Below the pieces are notes generated by a model, which saw nothing but the letters and a program-made list of their open reading frames with translations, had not been told where the DNA came from and did no database searches. Source: Streptomyces mashuensis (lineage in GTDB: Bacteria; Actinomycetota; Actinomycetes; Streptomycetales; Streptomycetaceae). From it: a DNA stretch of 64,000 bases. The translations under genes were made by a program, and so were the position numbers. Shown here in pieces: positions 1 to 10,711 of the stretch. Every line of letters starts with the position of its first letter. Position 1 is the stretch's first letter. The stretch spans positions 372,001 through 436,000 of the forward strand of contig NZ_BNBD01000004.1 of NCBI RefSeq assembly GCF_014654785.1, in the 5' to 3' direction.

Positions 1-1
1 C

Positions 2-49
2 ATCACCGACGAGCGCCTGCGCCGACGGGTGGCCGCCGCCCTCCGCTGA
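2..49 (+). CDS. C-terminal end of an unidentified protein (partial)
   Basis: Only the last 15 codons are inside the window. They are basic (ending RLRRRVAAALR) and read cleanly into a TGA at 47-49. The frame is followed by a strong terminator hairpin at 91-124, which supports a true gene end. Nothing identifies the product. Confidence 0.5.
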   Translation: MTDERLRRRVAAALR

Positions 50-90
50 TGCGGTGGGGGCTATGCGCCCCCGGCCTCACTGGACAACAA

Positions 91-124
91 GAAACCCCCA
101 GGTCGCCTGTGACCTGGGGGTTTC
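91..124. terminator. Bidirectional hairpin terminator
   Basis: A perfect 14-bp stem (GAAACCCCCAGGTC and its complement) with the 6-nt loop GCCTGT sits between the end of the upstream plus-strand gene and the 3' end of the minus-strand tRNA. It can serve both. Confidence 0.8.
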
Positions 125-130
125 GTACAG

Positions 131-201
131 AGCGGGCGACGAGAATCGAACTCGCGCTCTGAGCTTGGGAAGCTCATGTTCTACCATTAAACTACGCCCG
201 C
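131..201 (-). tRNA. tRNA-Gly (anticodon CCC)
   Basis: The minus strand folds as a full cloverleaf: acceptor GCGGGCG paired with CGCCCGC, anticodon stem TGAGC/GCTCA, loop TTCCCAA giving anticodon CCC, and a T arm with TTCGATTC. The discriminator is U and the CCA tail is not encoded. Length is 71 nt, usual for tRNA-Gly. It reads GGG codons. The terminator at 91-124 lies just downstream. Confidence 0.95.
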
Positions 202-460
202 GCGAGGCGCCCTTTTGAGCGTCTCAGCGTCGCACACTCTACCCCATCGAAGGCCCCCGGTGCACTTGCCGCGGTGGCCTTCTTGTCGTGTGAGGGCGAT
301 GTGGGGGGTCGGGGGACGGCGGCGTGCGGGTGGGGAGTTGGGCGTACCGTGGGGGTGGCGGGTGGTCCCTGCCGGGCTCCGGGGTGCCGCCTTCAAGGCG
401 GTCCGATGCATCCCCTAATGTGGCTTTTGTCTCTCACGTTTCATGGGGAAAGGGAGCTCG
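202..460. other. Intergenic, no gene seen
   Basis: These 259 bp lie between the minus-strand tRNA and the small plus-strand gene. They must hold the tRNA promoter and the leader of the next gene. The overlapping reading frames here have no credible start, ribosome binding site or family similarity. Confidence 0.5.
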
Positions 461-625
461 ATGGACCGCACCGTCGTTCGCTGTGCCGAGGGGCACGTCT
501 TCAGCACCGCCTCGTTCCCGATGCAGCACCTCGGACCCGGCCGGATCGGCCCCGGACGGCTTCTGCGCTGCCCGCGCTGCGCCCGGCTGCGGCAGTCCGT
601 CCCCGTGGCGACCGAGAAGGGCTGA
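461..625 (+). CDS. Small zinc-ribbon-like hypothetical protein (54 aa)
   Basis: A 54-residue basic protein. C8 and H12 near the start and C37-x2-C40 near the end could together bind one zinc ion. This pattern is seen in small actinobacterial proteins of unknown function. The ATG at 461 is preferred over one 18 bp upstream because an AAAGGGAG ribosome site sits just before it. It lies 92 bp ahead of dcd on the same strand. Function unknown; a nucleic-acid or protein binding role would be a guess. Confidence 0.65.
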   Translation: MDRTVVRCAEGHVFSTASFPMQHLGPGRIGPGRLLRCPRCARLRQSVPVATEKG

Positions 626-717
626 ACCGGAGATCATCCCACCGCGCGGGCCCCGGTCACCACGGGGCTGGGGCCCGCGTTGTCGGGTTGTCCGTCTTCT
701 CCGCGTATCCTCGGAGC

Positions 718-1293
718 GTGCTTCTCTCAGACAAGGACATCCGGGCCGAGATCGACGCCGGCCGCGTGCGGATCGACCCGTACGACGAATCGATGGTGCA
801 GCCGTCCAGCATCGATGTGCGGCTCGACCGCTACTTCCGGGTGTTCGAGAACCACCGGTACCCGCACATCGACCCCGCGGTCGAGCAGGCGGACCTCACC
901 CGCGAGGTGGTGCCGGAGGGCGACGAGGCGTTCATCCTGCACCCCGGTGAGTTCGTGCTGGCCTCCACCTACGAGGTGATCACGCTCCCGGGCGACATCG
1001 CCTCCCGGCTGGAGGGCAAGTCCAGCCTCGGCCGCCTCGGTCTGCTGACGCACTCGACCGCCGGCTTCATCGACCCGGGCTTCTCCGGGCACGTCACGCT
1101 GGAGCTGTCGAACATGGCCACGCTCCCCATCAAGCTGTGGCCGGGGATGAAGATCGGCCAGCTGTGCATGTTCCGGCTGACCTCCCCCGTCGAGCATCCC
1201 TACGGGTCCGCCAAGCACGGTTCCCGCTACCAGGGCCAGCGCGGGCCGACCCCCTCGCGGTCCTTCCAGAACTTCCATCGCACGCAGGTCTGA
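718..1293 (+). CDS. dcd: dCTP deaminase
   Basis: Converts dCTP to dUTP and ammonia, feeding dTMP synthesis in the cytoplasm. The 191-residue length is typical of the family. The N-terminus ([12 protein letters not shown]) and the central block [17 protein letters not shown] followed by FIDPGF are diagnostic of the trimeric dCTP deaminase/dUTPase fold and carry the nucleotide-binding and catalytic region. The frame stays open far upstream, but the GTG at 718 matches the conserved N-terminus, so the longer reading was rejected. A phosphoribosyltransferase gene follows 51 bp later on the same strand, so the two may form a nucleotide-metabolism unit. Confidence 0.95.
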   Translation: MLLSDKDIRAEIDAGRVRIDPYDESMVQPSSIDVRLDRYFRVFENHRYPHIDPAVEQADLTREVVPEGDEAFILHPGEFVLASTYEVITLPGDIASRLEGKSSLGRLGLLTHSTAGFIDPGFSGHVTLELSNMATLPIKLWPGMKIGQLCMFRLTSPVEHPYGSAKHGSRYQGQRGPTPSRSFQNFHRTQV

Positions 1294-1344
1294 CCCCACC
1301 GGGAAGACCAGGGACAGACCCCAGGGAACAGGGCGAGAGCAACA

Positions 1345-1842
1345 GTGAGCGACAACCGCGAGAACCTGACCTACCCCCTCTTCGGGCAGGCCATCCGTGA
1401 GCTGGCCCAGACCATCGCGGACGACGGCTACGAGCCGGACATCGTCCTGTCGATCGCGCGCGGCGGCGTCTTCGTCGCCGGCGGTCTGGCGTACGCCCTG
1501 GACTGCAAGAACATCCACCTCGTGAACGTGGAGTTCTACACCGGCGTCGGTTCCACGCTCGAGATGCCGGTCATGCTCGCGCCCGTCCCCAACGCGATCG
1601 ACTTCTCCAACAAGAAGGTGCTGATCGCCGACGACGTCGCCGACACCGGCAAGACCCTCAAGCTCGTGCACGACTTCTGCCTCGACCACGTCGCCGAGGT
1701 GCGCAGCGCGGTGATCTACGAGAAGCCGCAGTCGCTCGTGAAGTGCGAGTACGTCTGGAAGCGCACCGACGACTGGATCAACTTCCCCTGGTCGGTCGAG
1801 CCGCCGGTCGTCCGCCGCGAGGGCCAGGTCCTCGACGCCTGA
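1345..1842 (+). CDS. Phosphoribosyltransferase (PRTase family)
   Basis: A 165-residue cytoplasmic PRTase-fold protein. The PRPP-binding loop VLIADDVADTGKT is near residue 93, and the loop region IARGGVFVAGGLAYAL lies near residue 40. The family transfers phosphoribose from PRPP to a purine-type base; xanthine or hypoxanthine salvage is the usual annotation for this Streptomyces neighbour of dcd, but the sequence alone does not fix the base. GTG start at 1345, 51 bp after dcd. A strong bidirectional terminator follows. Confidence 0.85.
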   Translation: MSDNRENLTYPLFGQAIRELAQTIADDGYEPDIVLSIARGGVFVAGGLAYALDCKNIHLVNVEFYTGVGSTLEMPVMLAPVPNAIDFSNKKVLIADDVADTGKTLKLVHDFCLDHVAEVRSAVIYEKPQSLVKCEYVWKRTDDWINFPWSVEPPVVRREGQVLDA

Positions 1843-1861
1843 TCCCCGCCCGACCTACGGG

Positions 1862-1896
1862 TGAGGGCCCGCTCCGGAGACCGGAGCGGGCCCTCA
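1862..1896. terminator. Bidirectional hairpin terminator
   Basis: A perfect 16-bp stem (TGAGGGCCCGCTCCGG) with a 3-nt AGA loop lies between the convergent phosphoribosyltransferase and Yip1-type genes. Confidence 0.85.
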
Positions 1897-1918
1897 GTCG
1901 TAGGGGGATTGCGATCCT

Positions 1919-2887
1919 CTACAGCGTTCCCAGCTTGATCAGCGACAGCAGCGCCACCAGCTGGATCGCCGACGCGCCCAGCGCCCGCGGCCACGGCAGG
2001 TCGTGCGACTTGCTCACCATCGACGTGAGCAGCACGCCGCCCAGCACCCAGGTGGCCCAGCCCAGCACCTGCACCAGCGCGCTGTCGCCGCCCAGGAACA
2101 TCGCGAACAGCAGCCGCGGCGCGTCCGTCAGCGACATGATCAGCATGGAGAGCCCGACCGTGGGCTGCCATATGCCGTCGCCGCCCAGCTGGCGCGCCAT
2201 CGTGTGCGTGACCGCACCCATGATCAGCCCACCGGCCACCACGACCACGCCGGTGACCAGCACCCACGGCAGGCTGTTCGCCAGCGAGGCGTTCAGCACG
2301 TCCGCGCGCGCCTTGTCGAAGCCGAAGACGGCCAGCAGGCCGTAGACGAACGTGACGATCAGCGCGGGCACCCACACCTGGTGGTCGCGCATCTGCCAGA
2401 ACGTGGCCGACGGGCGCAGCACGATGCCGGTCAGCAGGTCCTTCCAGTGCAGCCGCGGCCCGGGCGGCGGCGCCGGCGCGACCGGGGCGCCCTGGTCGCC
2501 GTACGGGTCGTAACCGTCGTACGCGTCCGGCGCCTCGCCCACGCTGAACTGCTGGGTGCGCCCCGCGTCGCCGCCGTCCCCGTAGTACGCCGGGGCACCG
2601 TACGGCTGCTGGTGGGGCTGCTGGTACGGCTGCTGCCCGTGGGAGGGCGGGTACGGCTGCTGCGGCTGCCCGCCGCCGAAGTACTCCGGCTCCTCGTAGC
2701 CGCCCGGCTGCGGGGGCTGCGGCGGCTGTTGCTGCTGCCACTGCTGCGGCCCGCCGTAGCCGCCCCCGGGCGCACCGCCGTACGCCGGCGCGCCCGGCTG
2801 CCCGCCGTACGGCGCCTGCTGCTGTCCTTGCCGCGCGGGCGCCGGGCCCTGCGCGTCCCGCCCGCGTCCCATCCTGAATCCAGCCAC
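1919..2887 (-). CDS. Yip1 domain membrane protein
   Basis: 322 residues in two parts. The first ~150 residues are low-complexity (Gly, Gln, Pro, Tyr; many PQQ and YGG repeats). The second half carries about five hydrophobic segments in the pattern of the Yip1/YIF1 membrane fold, beginning after WKDLLTGIVLRPSATFWQM. In Streptomyces these proteins are common and uncharacterised; bacterial Yip1-like proteins are thought to be membrane organisers or transporters, without proof. The ATG at 2887 gives a soluble disordered N-tail before the first membrane segment. It converges on the phosphoribosyltransferase gene across a shared terminator. Confidence 0.75.
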   Translation of the reverse strand: MAGFRMGRGRDAQGPAPARQGQQQAPYGGQPGAPAYGGAPGGGYGGPQQWQQQQPPQPPQPGGYEEPEYFGGGQPQQPYPPSHGQQPYQQPHQQPYGAPAYYGDGGDAGRTQQFSVGEAPDAYDGYDPYGDQGAPVAPAPPPGPRLHWKDLLTGIVLRPSATFWQMRDHQVWVPALIVTFVYGLLAVFGFDKARADVLNASLANSLPWVLVTGVVVVAGGLIMGAVTHTMARQLGGDGIWQPTVGLSMLIMSLTDAPRLLFAMFLGGDSALVQVLGWATWVLGGVLLTSMVSKSHDLPWPRALGASAIQLVALLSLIKLGTL

Positions 2888-3044
2888 GCCCTCGAACGTA
2901 CCCGCTCCGGAGAGCGACCGGCGCCGTCCCCGGGGTAACGGGCCGGGGTTTGCGGCCGACCTGTGACATCCCCTAGGGGAAAAATCCGGGGCGGGGCCCG
3001 CCGTCTACTCCTCGCGCACTACGCCGTGGGTGCCACTGCCGGTG

Positions 3045-3572
3045 TCACCGCTTGGGCGTCCAACGCCCCGGGGAGAGCAGTTCGTCGGCGCCCACGTTGC
3101 TGATCATGCGGCGCAGGACGGACAGCGCGGCCACGTACTCCTCGTCCGTGATGCCCGCGTGGATCTCCTCGCGCACCTTCACGACGACCTCGAAGATCCG
3201 CTCCTTGGCCGCCCGCCCGGCGTCGGTCAGCACGTACCGGACGTACCGGTCCCCGTCCCCCTCCTCCCCCTCCGACGACTCCGTCACCCAGCCCCGGGCG
3301 ACGAGGGAGTCCAGGGCCCGGTCGATCTCGTCCGGCGCCTCATCGAGGGTGGTGGAGAGCAACTCCCGCGCCTCCTCGCGCCCCAGCCCGCCCTCCGTGG
3401 CCTCGATCCGGTTGAGCACCCACCACTGCGGCTGGGTGAGGTCCATCTTGGCCATGGCGGACCGGATGTGCCGGATGACGGCCTTGTGGGCGGCCCAGCT
3501 CCAGTAGCCGATGGGCTGCCCGGCGAGGTTCTCGGTGGCGGCGCTGGCGATGGTGAGCTTCGTCGTCGTCAT
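3045..3572 (-). CDS. MarR-family transcriptional regulator
   Basis: A 175-residue winged-helix repressor. The central part (LTQPQWWVLNRIEATEGGLGREEARELL, then ALDSLVARGWVTES) is the MarR helix-turn-helix and wing, flanked by helices that dimerise. The acidic insert EGEEGDGDRYVRYVLTDAG matches the wing and recognition-turn area. MarR proteins usually repress their own operon and release DNA on binding a small ligand. An inverted repeat at 3590-3605, just upstream of the start, is a likely self-operator. The Uma2 gene lies 51 bp upstream on the same strand. The natural ligand is unknown. Confidence 0.85.
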   Translation of the reverse strand: MTTTKLTIASAATENLAGQPIGYWSWAAHKAVIRHIRSAMAKMDLTQPQWWVLNRIEATEGGLGREEARELLSTTLDEAPDEIDRALDSLVARGWVTESSEGEEGDGDRYVRYVLTDAGRAAKERIFEVVVKVREEIHAGITDEEYVAALSVLRRMISNVGADELLSPGRWTPKR

Positions 3573-3589
3573 GGGGACGACGTTAGGAC

Positions 3590-3605
3590 CTCAAGCTTGC
3601 TTGAG
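3590..3605. promoter_or_regulatory. Probable MarR operator
   Basis: The inverted repeat CTCAAG-CTTG-CTTGAG ends 18 bp upstream of the MarR start codon. MarR proteins typically bind 16-20 bp palindromes overlapping their own promoter. The assignment rests on position and symmetry only. Confidence 0.5.
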
Positions 3606-3623
3606 ATCAAGGGCGTTGGGGGG

Positions 3624-4184
3624 TCAGGAGGGGTAGCGGCGGAACTCGGAGGTGTCGACGGTCCAGGGGCCGACGGAGACCTTGTCGCCGAAGACGTAGT
3701 TGTGGCGGGCGCGGTAGGAGAACCGACCGTCCGCGCAGGTGCCCGGATCGGACATGACGGCCGCGGTTCCCTTGCGAGGGTCGATCAGCAGATACAGCGC
3801 GATCCCCATTGCGGCGTAGTCGTACACCTTCTGGGTGTAGTCGTTGGAGTGGGTGGCCGGTGAGGCGATCTCGGCGACAAGCTCCAGGTCCCGGGGGCGG
3901 AACGAGCCGGCGGTGTCCATCGCTGCCTCCGGAAGGACGACCAGATCCGGGCGGCGCAGGAGCCCGAGAGCGGGGTCTTCGACGTCGCCCCCTGTGTGAG
4001 CCACCAGACCTTCTGCGAGCTGGGGGTCGAGCTGATGTCGCAGCCGCATTGCGACGAGCTCGTGAGTGCCGGACGGACTCGGCATCATGAGGATTCCGTC
4101 CGGCGTGATCTCGACCCCGGCGATCGCGTCGGGAGCGTGCTTCATCAGCTCCTCGGCGATGGCGCGCCTACCGGCGTGATCCAT
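3624..4184 (-). CDS. Uma2 family (DUF820) protein, putative restriction-endonuclease-like fold
   Basis: 186 residues. The order EITPDGILMMPSPSGTHELV, RRPDLVVLP, LVAEIASPATHSNDYTQKVYDYAAMGIALYLLIDP matches Uma2/DUF820 proteins, a PD-(D/E)xK nuclease-like fold; the D of RPDLVV and the E of VAEIASP fall where the catalytic acidic residues are expected. These proteins are abundant in Streptomyces and cyanobacteria and their role is not established. The ATG at 4184 is preceded by a purine-rich stretch. It sits on the same strand as the downstream MarR gene. Confidence 0.8.
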   Translation of the reverse strand: MDHAGRRAIAEELMKHAPDAIAGVEITPDGILMMPSPSGTHELVAMRLRHQLDPQLAEGLVAHTGGDVEDPALGLLRRPDLVVLPEAAMDTAGSFRPRDLELVAEIASPATHSNDYTQKVYDYAAMGIALYLLIDPRKGTAAVMSDPGTCADGRFSYRARHNYVFGDKVSVGPWTVDTSEFRRYPS

Positions 4185-4248
4185 GACGGGGCTCCTCGGA
4201 AGAGCGGGCTGCTGGAGCGAATGGACTCATCGTCCCACGCACCCATGA

Positions 4249-4294
4249 CAACGGCCGGGCCCCGCGACGCGTACGTCGCGGGGCCCGGCCGTTG
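4249..4294. terminator. Very strong hairpin terminator
   Basis: A perfect 21-bp stem (arms 4249-4269 and 4274-4294) with the 4-nt loop CGTA. It lies 43 bp downstream of the stop of the minus-strand Fe-S oxidoreductase and ends its transcript before the Uma2 gene. Confidence 0.85.
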
Positions 4295-4336
4295 CCGTAG
4301 GTGCGGAAGCGGCTACTTCACCGCCTGCTCCACCGC

Positions 4337-6616
4337 CTACTTCACCGGCTCCGGGTCCGGCTCCGGCGCGCCCGCCGGTTCGCCGTCAGCGTCGCCCTCC
4401 GGGGCCGCCGGGGTCTTCACCGACTCCAGCAGCAGCTGGGCGACGTCCACGACCTGGACCGACTCCTTCGCCTTGCCCTCGTTCTTCTTCCCGTTGACCG
4501 AGTCGGTCAGCATGACGAGGCAGAAGGGGCAGGCGGTGGAGACGATGTCCGGGTTGAGGGACAGCGCCTCGTCGACGCGCTCGTTGTTGATGCGCTTGCC
4601 GATGCGCTCCTCCATCCACATGCGCGCGCCGCCCGCGCCACAGCAGAAGCCGCGCTCCTTGTGGCGGTGCATCTCCTCGTTCCGCAGGCCCGGCACCTTG
4701 GCGATGATCTCGCGCGGCGGCGTGTAGACCTTGTTGTGGCGGCCCAGGTAGCACGGGTCGTGGTAGGTGATCAGGCCCTCGACCGGCGTGACGGGGACGA
4801 GCTTCCCCTCGTCGATCAGGTGCTGGAGCAGCTGCGTGTGGTGGATGACCTCGTACTCGCCGCCCAGCTGCGGGTACTCGTTCGCGATGGTGTTGAAGCA
4901 GTGCGGGCAGGTCGCGACGATCTTCTTCTTGGACTTCGGCTTCTTCGTCGACTCGTCGTCCGAGTCCTCACCGAACGCCATGTTCAGCATCTCGACGTTC
5001 TGCTGTCCCAGCTGCTGGAACAGGAACTCGTTGCCCAGGCGGCGCGCCGAGTCGCCCGTGCAGGCCTCCTCGCCGCCCATGATGGCGAACTTCACGCCCG
5101 CCATGTGCAGCAGCTCGGCGAACGCCTTCGTCGTCTTCTTGGCCCGGTCCTCCAGCGCGCCGGCGCAGCCGACCCAGTAGAGGTAGTCGACCTCCGTCAG
5201 GTCCTCGACGTCCTTGCCGACGACCGGGACCTCGAAGTCGACCTCCTTGGTCCAGGCGAGGCGCTGCTTCTTCGCCAGGCCCCAGGGGTTGCCCTTCTTC
5301 TCCAGGTTCTTCAGCATCGTGCCCGCCTCGGACGGGAACGCGCTCTCGATCATCACCTGGTAGCGGCGCATGTCGACGATGTGGTCGACGTGCTCGATGT
5401 CGACGGGGCACTGCTCGACGCACGCGCCGCACGTGGTGCAGGACCACAGCACGTCCGGGTCGATGACGCCGTTCTCCTCCAGCGTGCCGATCAGCGGCCG
5501 CTCGGCCTCCGCCAGGGCGGCGGCCGGCACGTCCTTCAGCTGCTCGGCGGTGGCCTTCTCCGCGCCCTCCGCGTCCTTGCCGCCGCCCGCCAGCAGGTAC
5601 GGCGCCTTGGCGTGCGCGTGGTCGCGCAGCGACATGATGAGCAGCTTGGGGGAGAGCGGCTTGCCCGTGTTCCAGGCGGGGCACTGCGACTGGCAGCGGC
5701 CGCACTCGGTGCAGGTGGAGAAGTCGAGCAGGCCCTTCCAGGAGAACTCCTCGACCTTCGAGACGCCGAACGTGTCGTCCTCGCCCGGGTCCTCGAAGTC
5801 GATCGGCTTGCCGCCGCTCGTCATCGGCTGCAGCGCGCCCAGCGCCACGTCACCGCTCGCCTCGCGCTTGAACCAGATGTTGGGGAAGGCCAGGAAGCGG
5901 TGCCAGGCCACGCCCATGTCCGTCTTCAGCGAGACCGTGATCATCCAGATGAACGAGGTCGCGATCTTCAGGCCCGCGAAGAAGTAGGTGAGGTTCTGGA
6001 GCGTGGAGACGTCCATCCCCTCCAGCCACGACACCACCGGGTACGAGATGAAGAACGAGGCCTCGTAGCCGTCCACGTGGTGCTGGGCGCCCTCCAGGGC
6101 GTGCAGCATGAAGATGCAGACGCCGACGATCAGGATGACCGCCTCGACGAAGTACGCCTGGCCGAAGTTGGACCCCGCGAAGCGCGACTTGCGGCCCGCC
6201 CGGCCCGGCTTGCTCAGCTGCCGCACGACGATCAGGGTGAGGATGCCGAGCGCGGTCATCGTGCCGAGGAACTCGACGAAGACGTTGTACGGCGCCCAGT
6301 CACCGATGACGGGCAGGATCCAGTCGGCCTTGAACAACTGGCCGATCGCGTTGACGATCGTCAGCAGCAGGGAGAAGAAGCCCACCGCCACGAACCAGTG
6401 CGCCACGCCGACGACGCCCCACTTGTTCATGCGCGTGTGGCCCAGGAACTCCTTGACCACCGTGACGGTGCGCTGCGCGGGGTCGTCGGTCCGGGAGCCG
6501 GCGGGGACGGGCTGGCCGAGCCGCATGAAGCGGTACAGCTGCAGGAGGGCACGGCCGAACAGCGCGACGCCGACCGCGATGAGGACCAGCGACACGATGA
6601 TCGCGGCGAGTTGCAT
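4337..6616 (-). CDS. Membrane-bound Fe-S oxidoreductase (HdrD/GlpC-like with CCG domains)
   Basis: 759 residues. The first ~250 hold about five to six membrane helices resembling the nitrate reductase gamma/HdrE cytochrome-like domain. Two [4Fe-4S] ferredoxin motifs follow: CTECGRCQSQCP near residue 305 and CTTCGACVEQCP near residue 395. Two CCG-type cysteine-rich domains come after, with CPHCFNTIANEYP, HDPCYLGRHN and CCGAGGARMW. This matches the widespread actinobacterial (Fe-S)-binding protein related to heterodisulfide reductase subunit D, thought to move electrons between quinones and a soluble partner. The acidic, proline-rich tail (about 20 residues) is variable in this family. Divergent from dnaK; its leader contains a 12-bp repeat array. 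Confidence 0.9.
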   Translation of the reverse strand: MQLAAIIVSLVLIAVGVALFGRALLQLYRFMRLGQPVPAGSRTDDPAQRTVTVVKEFLGHTRMNKWGVVGVAHWFVAVGFFSLLLTIVNAIGQLFKADWILPVIGDWAPYNVFVEFLGTMTALGILTLIVVRQLSKPGRAGRKSRFAGSNFGQAYFVEAVILIVGVCIFMLHALEGAQHHVDGYEASFFISYPVVSWLEGMDVSTLQNLTYFFAGLKIATSFIWMITVSLKTDMGVAWHRFLAFPNIWFKREASGDVALGALQPMTSGGKPIDFEDPGEDDTFGVSKVEEFSWKGLLDFSTCTECGRCQSQCPAWNTGKPLSPKLLIMSLRDHAHAKAPYLLAGGGKDAEGAEKATAEQLKDVPAAALAEAERPLIGTLEENGVIDPDVLWSCTTCGACVEQCPVDIEHVDHIVDMRRYQVMIESAFPSEAGTMLKNLEKKGNPWGLAKKQRLAWTKEVDFEVPVVGKDVEDLTEVDYLYWVGCAGALEDRAKKTTKAFAELLHMAGVKFAIMGGEEACTGDSARRLGNEFLFQQLGQQNVEMLNMAFGEDSDDESTKKPKSKKKIVATCPHCFNTIANEYPQLGGEYEVIHHTQLLQHLIDEGKLVPVTPVEGLITYHDPCYLGRHNKVYTPPREIIAKVPGLRNEEMHRHKERGFCCGAGGARMWMEERIGKRINNERVDEALSLNPDIVSTACPFCLVMLTDSVNGKKNEGKAKESVQVVDVAQLLLESVKTPAAPEGDADGEPAGAPEPDPEPVK

Positions 6617-6640
6617 GGGTGGCTCCTCGGGCCCGCGAGA

Positions 6641-6708
6641 GCGGGACTACTAGCGGGACTACGAGCGGGATAGTGGGACTACGGGCGGGACTGCGAGCGG
6701 GATTACTA
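6641..6708. repeat. 12-bp tandem repeats in the Fe-S oxidoreductase leader
   Basis: Six imperfect copies of GCGGGACTACGA: 6641-6652, 6653-6664, a 10-bp copy at 6665, a 10-bp copy at 6675, then 6685-6696 and 6697-6708. The array starts 25 bp upstream of the oxidoreductase start codon and so would lie in its promoter or 5' untranslated region. Confidence 0.8.
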
Positions 6709-6881
6709 ATGGGTAACTTATCCAGTCCGTACGAGACTACTCACCTTCGCGCGCGCGATATACCCGCATGGCCGGTGATCTGCGTCGCCCAGGCATCCCT
6801 TTCTTCTCCCCTTCCTCCTCCTCGGCTCCAGCTTCCACCCACGTGTCACCGGCCGCCACTGACAGTAAGTATCATATAAAA

Positions 6882-6902
6882 GTTGAGCGGGCCCGACTCA
6901 GC
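6882..6902. promoter_or_regulatory. Second, degenerate HAIR-like element
   Basis: GTTGAGC-N7-ACTCAGC has the HAIR spacing and keeps TTGAG and ACTCA, but the outer bases differ from consensus. It lies 52 bp upstream of the perfect HAIR. Multiple HAIR copies in front of dnaK are known in Streptomyces. Confidence 0.55.
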
Positions 6903-6910
6903 TCTGTTGA

Positions 6911-9501
<2,591 letters not shown>

Positions 9502-9537
9502 CGCACAGCGGAGGACGAGGAAGGAGGGACGTCGAGG

Positions 9538-10710
9538 ATGAGCCTCAGCAGGGACCTGCTCGAAAAGGACCTGTACAAGGTCCTCGGCGTCTCCAAGGAC
9601 GCCACCGAGGCGGAGATCAAGAAGGCGTACCGGAAGCTCGCCCGCGAGTACCACCCGGACGCCAACAAGGGTGACGCCTCGGCCGAGGAGCGCTTCAAGG
9701 AGATCTCCGAGGCGAACGACGTCCTCGCCGACCCCAAGCGCCGCAAGGAGTACGACGAGGCGCGCGCCCTGTTCGGCAACGGAGGCTTCCGTGCCGGGCC
9801 GGGCGCCGGCGGATCGTTCAACTTCGACCTGGGCGACCTCTTCGGGGGCGCCCAGCCCGGGGCCGGCGGCGGCTTCGGCGGCGGCCTCGGCGACGTGTTC
9901 GGCGGCCTGTTCAACCGCGGCGGCGGCACGGGTACGCGTACCCAGCCGCGCCGCGGCCAGGACATCGAGTCGGAGGTCACGCTCAGCTTCACCGAGGCGG
10001 TGGAGGGGGCCACGGTCCCGCTCCGCATGTCGTCCTCGGCGGCGTGCAAGGCGTGCTCCGGCACGGGCGACAAAAACGGTACGCCACGGGTCTGCCCCAG
10101 CTGCGTCGGCACCGGCCAGGTGTCGCGCGGCGCCGGCGGCAGCTTCTCGCTGACCGACCCCTGCCCCGAGTGCCGGGGCCGCGGGCTGATCCCCGAGAAC
10201 CCCTGCGACGTCTGCAAGGGCAGCGGCCGCGCCCAGTCCTCCCGCACCATGCAGGTCCGCATCCCGGCCGGCGTCTCCGACGGCCAGCGGATCCGGCTGC
10301 GCGGCAAGGGCGCCCCGGGCGAGCGCGGCGGACCCCACGGCGACCTCTACGTCGTCGTACACGTCGGCAGCCACCCGGTGTTCGGCCGCAAGGGCGACAA
10401 CCTCACCGTCACCGTGCCCGTCACCTTCGTGGAGGCGGCGCTCGGCGGCGAGGTCCGCGTCCCCACCCTGAACGGCCCCGCGGTCACCCTGAAGCTGCCC
10501 GCCGGCACGCCCAACGGGCGGACCATGCGGGCCCGCGGCAAGGGCGCGGTGCGCAAGGACGGCACCCGCGGCGACCTCCTCATCACCATCGAGGTCGCGG
10601 TGCCGCCGCACCTCGACGGCAAGGCGAAGGAGATCCTCGAGTCCTACCGCGAGGCGACAGCGAACGAGGATCCGCGAGCGGAGCTCTTCCAGGCCGCGAA
10701 GGGAGCATGA
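9538..10710 (+). CDS. dnaJ: Chaperone protein DnaJ (full-length, Hsp40)
   Basis: 390 residues. The J domain at the N-terminus contains YHPDANKG with the HPD tripeptide that triggers DnaK ATPase activity. A Gly/Phe-rich linker follows (FNFDLGDLFGGAQPG). Four zinc-binding repeats are present: CKACSGTG, CPSCVGTG, CPECRGRG and CDVCKGSG. The C-terminal substrate-binding part ends the protein. It delivers unfolded substrates to DnaK. hspR starts one base after its stop, placing all four genes in one operon. Confidence 0.97.
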   Translation: MSLSRDLLEKDLYKVLGVSKDATEAEIKKAYRKLAREYHPDANKGDASAEERFKEISEANDVLADPKRRKEYDEARALFGNGGFRAGPGAGGSFNFDLGDLFGGAQPGAGGGFGGGLGDVFGGLFNRGGGTGTRTQPRRGQDIESEVTLSFTEAVEGATVPLRMSSSAACKACSGTGDKNGTPRVCPSCVGTGQVSRGAGGSFSLTDPCPECRGRGLIPENPCDVCKGSGRAQSSRTMQVRIPAGVSDGQRIRLRGKGAPGERGGPHGDLYVVVHVGSHPVFGRKGDNLTVTVPVTFVEAALGGEVRVPTLNGPAVTLKLPAGTPNGRTMRARGKGAVRKDGTRGDLLITIEVAVPPHLDGKAKEILESYREATANEDPRAELFQAAKGA

Positions 10711-10711
10711 G

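Noticed and set aside
131..201. tRNA-Gly(CCC) as an integration site for a mobile element
   Set aside because: No integrase, excisionase or repeated tRNA 3' end is visible nearby.
274..717. N-terminal extension of dcd
   Set aside because: The extension covers the small zinc-ribbon gene in another frame and lacks family similarity; dcd has its normal N-terminus at 718.
4301..6673. 790-codon open frame on the plus strand opposite the Fe-S oxidoreductase
   Set aside because: It is an Arg/Leu/Val-rich shadow of the real gene caused by high GC at third positions; no motif, start signal or composition supports it.
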